This document shows positions 16,848 to 24,013 of a stretch of 28,682 nucleotides of DNA, one piece after another. Positions within the stretch are counted from its first letter, which is position 1. Every line of letters starts with the position of its first letter. The DNA is from an uncultured Bacteroidales bacterium (GTDB lineage: Bacteria; Bacteroidota; Bacteroidia; Bacteroidales; UBA932): NCBI GenBank assembly GCA_934726455.1, contig CAKVDS010000030.1, positions 1-28,682 on the forward strand, read 5' to 3'. Under the pieces are notes generated by a model. The model was not told the origin of the DNA. It did not search any database and was given only the letters and a program-made list of their open reading frames with translations. The translations under genes were made by a program, and so were the position numbers.

Positions 16848-19800
16848 TTATTTTTCTGATGTTATTCCGAGTTTTCTGAGAAGGGCTTCCGGCTGCGGGT
16901 CGTGTCCGCGGAAGTTGCGGTAGAGGACGGCTTCGTCCTCCATGCTGCCCTTTGAGAGGATGTTCTTGCGGAAAGCTTCTGCGGCTTCGCTGCTGAAGAT
17001 GCCTTTCTCCTCGAAGAGGGAGAAGGCGTCCGCCTCAAGGACTTCGGCCCACTTGTAGGAATAGTATCCCGCAGAGTATCCGCCGGAGAAAATGTGGCTG
17101 AAAGAGGTCGAGATACAGGTCCCTTCCACGCGCGGCAGGGTGAGGGCCGGTGCAAGTGCCGCCTTTTCAATATCCACCGTGCTCTTGCTCACCGGAGAGG
17201 AGATGTCGTGCCATGCCATGTCGAGCAGGCCGAACTGGAGCTGGCGTACCTGCAGGTAGGCGGCAAGGTAGTTCTTGGAGGCCACGAGCTTCTCTATCAG
17301 GGAATCCGGGATCTCTTCTCCGGTCCTGTAGTCCTTGGCGAACGGCTTGAGATATTCCGGTTCGTAGCCCCAGTTTTCCATGATCTGTGACGGGAGTTCC
17401 ACGAAATCGCGGGCTACATTGGTGCCGGTGAGAGACGGATACCTGCCTTCGGCGAGCATGCCGTGGAGGGCATGACCGAACTCATGCAGGAAAGTCGTGA
17501 GTTCGTAGTGTGTGAGCAGCGACGGGCTGTCGGATGTCGGCTTGCTGAAATTGGTGACTATGCTGATGAACGGCCTGCATTCGCGTCCGCCACGGATGCT
17601 CTGCTCGCGGAATGCGGTCATCCAGGCTCCTCCGCGCTTGCTTGCGCGGGGGAAGAAGTCGGCATAGAAAAGGGAAAGATGCCTTCCGGCCGAGTCGCTC
17701 ACCTCGTATACTTTGACATCCTTGTGGTAGCCCGGGATGTCGGGTCTTTCCGTGAAGCGCAGTCCATAGAGTTTTGTGGCAAGCCCGAACACGGCGTCGA
17801 TGCAGTTCTCGAGCCGGAAATACGGCTTCAGAGCCTCGTCGCTTATGGAATATTCGGCGGCCTTGTATTTCTCTGACCAGTAACTGAAGTCCCATGCCTT
17901 GAGTTCGCGGCCCTTGTAACCGTTTTTGCGGGCGTAGGCGAGCACCTGTGCCACTTCTTTGCGTGCGGCAGGCAGCGACGGGTTGAGGAGGGCTTCGAGG
18001 AGGGCGTTGACATTGTCCATGTTTTTGGCCATCTTGTCTTCAAGCGCGTAGTCGGCGTATGTCTTGTAACCCAGGATGTTCGCGATCTTCAGGCGGAGGT
18101 CGGCTATCTGGCGGCAGACTTCAGAATTGTCATACTGTCCGCCGAAAGCCCTTGAATTATATGCCATGTAGAGCTTCTTGCGCAGGTCGCTGCGGGTGCT
18201 GTACTGCATGAACGGCGAGTAGCTCGGGTAGGACAGGTCGAATGTCCATCCGCTCTGTCCTTTCTCCGCAGCCGTGGCTGCACCCATCTCGCGTACATAC
18301 TGCGGGAGTCCTTCCAGATCTTTCTCGTCTGTGAGGTTGAGGCAGAAAGAGTTGGTGGCGGCTAGAAGGTTCTTGCTGAACTGGAGCTGGAGCAGGGAGA
18401 GCTGCTCCTCGAGGGAGCTGTATGTCTTCTTGTCCTCATCGGAGAGCAGTGCTCCGCCGCGGACGAAATCCTTGTAGGTGTCGTCCAGGAGTTTTAGCTG
18501 GTCCTTGTCGAGCCCCAGACTTTCGCGCTTGTTCCATACTGTCTTGATGCGGCTGAAAAGGACCGGATTCAATGAGACGTACATAGAGTATTCAGTCATC
18601 ATCGGGGAGAGCTTCTCCGCAATCTCCTGCATCTGGTCGTTGCTGTCCGCTTCCAGCAGGTTGTAGAAGATTCCCGACACATCGTTGAGGGTCTGCCCTG
18701 CATATTCCAGAGCTTCTACGGTATTGGCGAATGTCGGTTCTTCCGTATTTCCCGTTATCGCGTCTATCTCGGCCTTGGCCGAGGCGATGGCCGCCTCGAA
18801 TGCCGGCATGTAGTGTTCTGTCCGGATCTTGTCGAACTGTGGCGCCCCGTACGGGAGTGGGGATTTTGTCAAAAGAGGATTTTCCATCTCACAATTGTCA
18901 CACTGGTTTATTTCTCTGAGCAGGTTGTGCGCATGGGCATAGTTCCGCAGTGTCCAGAGCACGAAACGGATGTCCACGTTGACGCACCTGTTGTAGTCTT
19001 CTGTCCAGCTCACGTCTCCGGCCAGAGATTCCTTGTTGCCGTCGAACGCGAGGCCCACGATCTCTCCACGGGCATTGAGTACAGGGGAGCCGGAGTTGCC
19101 GCCGGTGATGTCGTTGTCACTGAGGAAATCCACCGGCAGATCGCTGCCTGATGCGACCGCTTTGCGGAGCATGTCTCTCCATTCCGGCAGGAGGTGGAAG
19201 TCGTATGTGCTGTCTTCCTTGGCCAGAATCTGCGAAGCGAAGGTCTGCCACGGCAGCATGGCCCCGTCACGCTCATAGCTCTTGACGTTGCCATAGGTGA
19301 TGCGCATGGTGGAGTTGGCGTCCGGGTACTGCGGGATGCCCCTCTCTTCGCGGAAGCGGTAGAGGGCTGCGGTGTATTCCCTTTCTACGGTGCGCAGCGG
19401 CCTGTCTCCCTCTGCGGCCTCGACATCCTTGTTGAAATCCACAATGTTCACATCTGTGAAGAACTTGTATATGCGGTCGTCAACAGTCATCTGCGAGTCA
19501 GTCCACAGCCAGTCCGTCATGGCATCCCAGTCTTTGCCGAAGCGCCCGTAGACCTCTTTCTGGAACGGTCCCCAGAGGTGCTTGTCCACATTCTCATAGT
19601 AGTTGCGGACGCAGTAGCGGAAGAGTTCTTTTTCCAGACGCATGTCGAGGGTGGCGTACTCGGAGGCCTCGTCCCTCTTGGCCTTGTTCTTGAGGCGGGT
19701 TGCAATGAGGGCCAGCCTGGTGCCGCGGATCATCGTTTCCCTATACCATATACGGTTTTTTTCGGCTTCGCTTACGGCCTTGTATTTCTTCTGGAGCTCC

Positions 19801-20891
19801 TTGGCGAGGGCTTTGCCCTCCTTGTCGAGGCCTCGTTCCAGGGCCTTCTTCTCCTTGACTACCTCGAACCTGCGGCAGCACTGCTCCAGACCTTCATTGT
19901 TCTCCTGGACATTGCTCAGGGAGAAGTAGCGGTCGGAGTACTTGAGCCGTACATCCGGATCGGCGTCCATCCATTTCTTCATTATGGCCATCTGGTCGGC
20001 GCGCACCTTGTTGGAAATAGGCAGTGATACGGACAGGAGGTAGTTGACCTTGGCCGAGGACGAGTAGCGTGCCGTGGAGCCGGGATAGCCGAGGATCATC
20101 GTGAAATCGCCCGGCTTGACACCCTCGGTACTTATGGCAAGGTGGCGTTTCGGGTGCATCGGCACATTGATTTCTGAGTACTCGGCCGGTTTCCCGTCAG
20201 GGGAGGCGTATATGCGGTACATCGCGAAGTCGCACTTCTGCTGCGGCCATTCCCAGTTGTCGATGTCCCCGCCGAAAGCGGCTATGCTCACCGGCGGTGC
20301 CGCTACGAGGCGCACGTCGGCATATACTTCATACAGAGCAAGATAATATCTTGATCCTGCCCACATTGAGCTGAGGGAAGCCTCATAGCCGCTGGCTGTG
20401 CGGTATTTGCGCTCGATCTGGCCGCTGATGCGTCTCATCCCGTACGGCCTGCCCGCCGCCTTCTCCTCTTCGACCAGTGCGTTCACCTCATCGGTCACAT
20501 CCAGCACTTTCTGCAGGAACCAGGCTCTTTTGCCCGGGATCGGAATTTCCTCAGACATCACATCAGCGAAGAATCCGTCCTCAAGATAATTATGCTCCGA
20601 TGTGCTCAGGGCATGGACGTCTCCGTATGCGCAGTGGTGGTTGGTGATGAGCAGCCCCTTGTCGGAGATCATGCTTCCGGTGCAGCCGAAATCCAAGGAG
20701 ACGATGGCGTCCTTGATTGAGACCTTGTCAGCATCGTAGATTTCCCCGGCCTGAAGTTCCAGTCCGGATTCCTGCATTTTTCTGGCGAGGGCTTCGGAGA
20801 TGGAGTTGACCATCCACATCCCTTCGTCGGCCATGGCGATCATAGAGCTGAGAGACAGCAATATGGAGATGGCGAGTCGTCTTGTTTTCAT
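16848..20891 (-). CDS. S46 dipeptidyl peptidase fused to M3 dipeptidyl carboxypeptidase
   Basis: This 1347-residue protein joins two complete exopeptidases. The signal peptide ends near residue 20 (MIAMA). Residues 22-663 are an S46 serine peptidase (DPP7/DPP11 type) with His in TNHHC (85-86), Asp221 in CDFAMYR after GGDIDNWEW, and Ser600 in TGGNSGSP. The residue 18 after the nucleophile is Gly618, as in DPP7 (DPP11 has Arg there), which predicts non-acidic P1. After CDNC (664-667), Met669 opens a 679-residue M3 domain with the usual start (APQFDKIRTEHYMPAFE), HEFGH at 1136-1140 and third zinc ligand Glu1165 in FVELPSQ. S46 enzymes take dipeptides from the N-terminus, M3 Dcp enzymes from the C-terminus. 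The fusion would send both to the periplasm. ATG overlaps the restriction gene stop (ATGA). Confidence 0.88.
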   Translation of the reverse strand: MKTRRLAISILLSLSSMIAMADEGMWMVNSISEALARKMQESGLELQAGEIYDADKVSIKDAIVSLDFGCTGSMISDKGLLITNHHCAYGDVHALSTSEHNYLEDGFFADVMSEEIPIPGKRAWFLQKVLDVTDEVNALVEEEKAAGRPYGMRRISGQIERKYRTASGYEASLSSMWAGSRYYLALYEVYADVRLVAAPPVSIAAFGGDIDNWEWPQQKCDFAMYRIYASPDGKPAEYSEINVPMHPKRHLAISTEGVKPGDFTMILGYPGSTARYSSSAKVNYLLSVSLPISNKVRADQMAIMKKWMDADPDVRLKYSDRYFSLSNVQENNEGLEQCCRRFEVVKEKKALERGLDKEGKALAKELQKKYKAVSEAEKNRIWYRETMIRGTRLALIATRLKNKAKRDEASEYATLDMRLEKELFRYCVRNYYENVDKHLWGPFQKEVYGRFGKDWDAMTDWLWTDSQMTVDDRIYKFFTDVNIVDFNKDVEAAEGDRPLRTVEREYTAALYRFREERGIPQYPDANSTMRITYGNVKSYERDGAMLPWQTFASQILAKEDSTYDFHLLPEWRDMLRKAVASGSDLPVDFLSDNDITGGNSGSPVLNARGEIVGLAFDGNKESLAGDVSWTEDYNRCVNVDIRFVLWTLRNYAHAHNLLREINQCDNCEMENPLLTKSPLPYGAPQFDKIRTEHYMPAFEAAIASAKAEIDAITGNTEEPTFANTVEALEYAGQTLNDVSGIFYNLLEADSNDQMQEIAEKLSPMMTEYSMYVSLNPVLFSRIKTVWNKRESLGLDKDQLKLLDDTYKDFVRGGALLSDEDKKTYSSLEEQLSLLQLQFSKNLLAATNSFCLNLTDEKDLEGLPQYVREMGAATAAEKGQSGWTFDLSYPSYSPFMQYSTRSDLRKKLYMAYNSRAFGGQYDNSEVCRQIADLRLKIANILGYKTYADYALEDKMAKNMDNVNALLEALLNPSLPAARKEVAQVLAYARKNGYKGRELKAWDFSYWSEKYKAAEYSISDEALKPYFRLENCIDAVFGLATKLYGLRFTERPDIPGYHKDVKVYEVSDSAGRHLSLFYADFFPRASKRGGAWMTAFREQSIRGGRECRPFISIVTNFSKPTSDSPSLLTHYELTTFLHEFGHALHGMLAEGRYPSLTGTNVARDFVELPSQIMENWGYEPEYLKPFAKDYRTGEEIPDSLIEKLVASKNYLAAYLQVRQLQFGLLDMAWHDISSPVSKSTVDIEKAALAPALTLPRVEGTCISTSFSHIFSGGYSAGYYSYKWAEVLEADAFSLFEEKGIFSSEAAEAFRKNILSKGSMEDEAVLYRNFRGHDPQPEALLRKLGITSEK

Positions 20892-21655
20892 TTCTTTCGG
20901 CGATTGATGTTGTACTTGCTTTCTATTTCATACCAGCGTGGCACCCGAAGTTGTTTACCATAGAATGTCTCATAGTTTCTCAGAGTGCCATCAAGCCAAC
21001 TTGGACCATCATCACGAGTGTCTTTGTTTTTGTAAACAGTCTCTTCTACGGCCGCAAGAAAATCCTCAACGCATTCAAATGTTTTGAAACTCTTTGATGC
21101 CCCGTACCACTTGGCCGGACGGATTTTGTGAACTACTCCTTGCTTGATTTGTAAGTTCAATGGCCAGACAACCTTGTTTTTGCCCGAACCGGACAGCATC
21201 GGACGGCAAATTTCCCATACTTTCTTCAACCATAGATTTCTGACCGTTACCACGCCATCTTCACTCATGTCATAGCCGAAAACAAGATAATCCACATCAA
21301 GCATCCAAGGCTTCTCTTTGATTTCCCGCTCATACATACGAAAGTCCGCAATGTCAAATCCGGGATTCGCTGCATAGTTGAAGGCTTTTACTTCCATAAG
21401 GTTGTGTTTCTTGTCTTGTGGGTCAAGGAACACATCGGGTGGCATTTGAGTGTTTTCATTTGGAGCATACTCTACGCTATTGTGACGAAGCCAGCCTTCA
21501 AGCCACTCCTGCATGATGTTACCTACAACATCCCTTTGCTTGACAATGATGTCAACATCGCTGAACTTAAATGTGATACGCCCTTGTTGGGTTAGTATTT
21601 TGTCGTCAGTAAGCAGTTTATTGTAAACTTCTGTCGCTGTCAATTTCATAAGCAC
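20888..21655 (-). CDS. Type II restriction endonuclease, NgoBV/NlaIV-like
   Basis: This 255-residue protein carries a PD-(D/E)XK core: PPDVFLD (about 67-73) followed by NLMEVKAF (about 80-87), then FDIADFRMYEREI. The sequence reminds me of the NgoBV/NlaIV family, whose members cut GGNNCC, but that assignment is from memory and is moderate. The frame opens at GTG 21655; ATG 21649 is the likelier start, 6 nt after the methyltransferase stop, so the two are translated together as a restriction-modification pair. Its stop shares bases with the start of the S46-M3 gene. DNA here is visibly AT-richer than the downstream genes, which suggests transfer. Confidence 0.8.
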   Translation of the reverse strand: MLMKLTATEVYNKLLTDDKILTQQGRITFKFSDVDIIVKQRDVVGNIMQEWLEGWLRHNSVEYAPNENTQMPPDVFLDPQDKKHNLMEVKAFNYAANPGFDIADFRMYEREIKEKPWMLDVDYLVFGYDMSEDGVVTVRNLWLKKVWEICRPMLSGSGKNKVVWPLNLQIKQGVVHKIRPAKWYGASKSFKTFECVEDFLAAVEETVYKNKDTRDDGPSWLDGTLRNYETFYGKQLRVPRWYEIESKYNINRRKK

Positions 21656-23449
21656 TTATTTTACATTTATACATTCTAACAATCGGTTTGCTACAGCCTT
21701 GATAACTGGAACGACAACTGTATTACCTAATAGATCAAAGCCGTCTTTCTCGTTAACATTGAACTTGATATTATCAGGATAACCGCATAAGCGAAGCCCC
21801 TCCCTTAGAGATAACTTCCTAAGTCCGCCATTGTCGCCGACATAAAGTTTTTGCATGTCCATTGCAACAAGCGTCGGGGCGATTTCTTTTGGAGACATCA
21901 CCTTGTTAATCTCAAAGCTCAATTTTCCAGCGACAATATTATATCCTTCAGGCTTGGTCTTATCATACTCACGGTGAGTGGTTACAACCCCGTTCCCATT
22001 TGTATCACGAATGAGTTTCTTTGGATGTTCAAACTTCAGATACCCCTTTTGTGTCAAATCCTCCAACATTTCTTCAAGGTCCGGAGAATCGTAAAAGGTC
22101 CGGATTTGTTCCTTTGTCAGCGGCATACCATCCATCCAATCAATGCCGATGATTTCTGCCCATTTCTTTTTACGGCGTTCCGTCAAGATTGTATCAAGAA
22201 GACGCTTTTGTTCTGGCGTGACCGAACCTTTAGTCTCCAAATCCCAACTATGAATATTGGTGTTCCCACCTCTTTTGTCCTTTATGGATTTTCCATATAG
22301 TTGCTCTACTGTAAAATGTTTTAGCAGAGTCCTTACAAAAGGGGTGTCAGCTGTTGGCAACCCTGTTTCAAGTATGTCCCCCAGTTTACTTTCCTTTATC
22401 GGGAAATTATCAAGATTTGGCTTCTCCTTGATGCTGCCAACAATGTATATTCTTTTGCGTTCCTGTGGAACTCCAAAGTATTTTGAGTTGAGTACACGGA
22501 AATCAAACTTGTAATTTAATGCAGCAAGCCTGTCTATGATTACTTGCAGAGTCTTGCCTCCATCATGATTTACAAGTCCTTCCACATTTTCAAGAATAAA
22601 GCCTTTCGGGCGTTTATCCTTTAATATGCGCTCAACTTCAAAGAACATGGTCCCCCGTGTATCGGCAAAGCCTTGTCTTTTACCTGCCGAACTGAAAGCC
22701 TGGCAGGGGAAGCCAGCACAAAGTATGTCAAAGTCCGGGATGTTCTTTGTGTCAACCTTTGTGATGTCACCTGTTATGGTCTCGCCTGGATGATTTTCTT
22801 GCAAAACCCTTACTGCGTGTGGCTTGATTTCCGAAGTAAAGACGCAGACTGGGGTCAGCCCGTTTTCCTTTGCAGCTAATTCAAGCCCGCATCGAATGCC
22901 GCCAATACCAGCAAATAAATCAATGAAACGCAAAACATTATGCTCATCGCATACAGCAACGTCCGGTTGTTTCAAGGATTCGTCCACGGCATTTGCTATA
23001 TCTTTCCCTTTGAGTAATTTTGGAGCAAAAGGTATCTCTTTGTCGCCTTTTGGGAAAGCCTCCCTTATCAATTCATTAATATTCAAAGGTTCAGCAACTA
23101 ATTCTTCGCCTAAAGAAAACACGACATAGGAGCCGTTAGGATCAGGATATTCCAGTTGCTCCATTTCTTCTTGTTCTTTGACAGAAGAATTTACGCAAGG
23201 GAACAGATGATAGCCCTCTTGTGGATTTTGAGTGTTGTATATCAAGATGTAATCGGGCAGAACTTTTGAAAGAGTTCCACCGTTCCTTTGAGAAAACAAA
23301 TCTTTGTTGAAACGGATATTGTATAGTTTTTCATAGCGATGGGTCTTTTCGCCCAATATCCACTCAAGTTGAGATTTTTCCCCTCGATATGCACCAAAAA
23401 GAAAAGTGCTTTCTTTATTCTCAATATATCTGAACATTTTCTGTTTCAC
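21656..23449 (-). CDS. DNA (cytosine-5) methyltransferase of a type II R-M system
   Basis: This enzyme transfers a methyl group from SAM to C5 of cytosine in the recognition site, protecting host DNA from the adjacent endonuclease. The catalytic part has motif I FIDLFAGIGG (175-184), motif IV GFPCQ with nucleophile Cys249, motif VI ENV (287-289), motif VIII QERKRIYIVG (329-338), a variable target-recognition region (about 350-510) and the closing motifs LREGLRLCGYP and LLGNTVVVPV. An unusual 170-residue N-terminal extension precedes motif I; I cannot assign it. The open frame starts at GTG 23449, and ATG 23437 is the better start. It follows a transposase remnant by 15 nt. The partner endonuclease follows directly. 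Confidence 0.9.
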   Translation of the reverse strand: MKQKMFRYIENKESTFLFGAYRGEKSQLEWILGEKTHRYEKLYNIRFNKDLFSQRNGGTLSKVLPDYILIYNTQNPQEGYHLFPCVNSSVKEQEEMEQLEYPDPNGSYVVFSLGEELVAEPLNINELIREAFPKGDKEIPFAPKLLKGKDIANAVDESLKQPDVAVCDEHNVLRFIDLFAGIGGIRCGLELAAKENGLTPVCVFTSEIKPHAVRVLQENHPGETITGDITKVDTKNIPDFDILCAGFPCQAFSSAGKRQGFADTRGTMFFEVERILKDKRPKGFILENVEGLVNHDGGKTLQVIIDRLAALNYKFDFRVLNSKYFGVPQERKRIYIVGSIKEKPNLDNFPIKESKLGDILETGLPTADTPFVRTLLKHFTVEQLYGKSIKDKRGGNTNIHSWDLETKGSVTPEQKRLLDTILTERRKKKWAEIIGIDWMDGMPLTKEQIRTFYDSPDLEEMLEDLTQKGYLKFEHPKKLIRDTNGNGVVTTHREYDKTKPEGYNIVAGKLSFEINKVMSPKEIAPTLVAMDMQKLYVGDNGGLRKLSLREGLRLCGYPDNIKFNVNEKDGFDLLGNTVVVPVIKAVANRLLECINVK

Positions 23450-23464
23450 TGTTTTTATATATCA

Positions 23465-23899
23465 CTAATTAGGGTGGTTGGGCTGGAAACAGAACTCGTC
23501 AGCCCCTACGATAGTCTCGAAAGTATACTCCTTCTTCTGCATAGCCTTGCGTATCTGCTGAAGCATTCTCCAGGCGGAATGATATGAGCCCATGCCGAGT
23601 TCCCTTTGCAATTGTAATGCGGAAATTCCCTTGTGTGACATGTTCACAAGGGTGATTGCATATAGCCACATCCTCAAATCGAGGTGCGTGTTTTCAAAGA
23701 TGGTCCCCTTCAGCGCGGAGAACTCGGACTTGCAATTGTCGCAATACAATTTTCTGCGGTCATAGTTCTGCCTGTATATCTTCTTATGGACGCATCCGCA
23801 CTTTGGGCAGACATATCCGTCTTTGAACTTGGCTTCAACTATGTAGTCTATTGCGCTGTCCTCCGTAGGGAATCGCTTTGAAAACTCAAAATAGTTCAT
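23465..23899 (-). pseudogene. IS1595/ISXO2-type transposase, 3'-truncated
   Basis: The 144 residues match only the front half of an IS1595-family transposase. A zinc ribbon (CPKC at 31-34 and CDNC at 53-56) is followed by the helical region FENTHLDLRMWLYAITLVNMSHKGISALQLQRELG and the start of the DDE nuclease domain (ETIVGADE). Homologues continue with a GG-rich strand and about 150 more residues. Here the reading diverges right after ADE, at about 23495, and stops at 23465. There is no room for the rest before the methyltransferase gene. It probably cannot transpose. It keeps its own promoter upstream. Confidence 0.75.
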
Positions 23900-23923
23900 G
23901 TCGCCTTATCTGTTTCAGGGATA

Positions 23924-23954
23924 CAAAGATAGGAAATCTGTTTTTCTTTTACAA
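23924..23954 (-). promoter_or_regulatory. Promoter of the transposase remnant, possibly driving the R-M genes
   Basis: On the minus strand TTG (23952-23954), a 20-bp spacer and TATCTTTG (23924-23931) fit the Bacteroidota consensus. No comparable promoter is seen between the transposase remnant and the methyltransferase, so this one may also read the R-M genes and genes beyond. Confidence 0.55.
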
Positions 23955-24013
23955 GCCTAAAGTGTATACTCGGGGATAATTTTACCCAATGCGCACAAAA
24001 ATAAGAACAAATA

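Noticed and set aside
23955..23990. Possible terminal inverted repeat of the IS1595 remnant (GTATAC and GGGGATAATTTTACCC)
   Set aside because: No matching copy found at the other side near 23465-23500, so no element end can be claimed.
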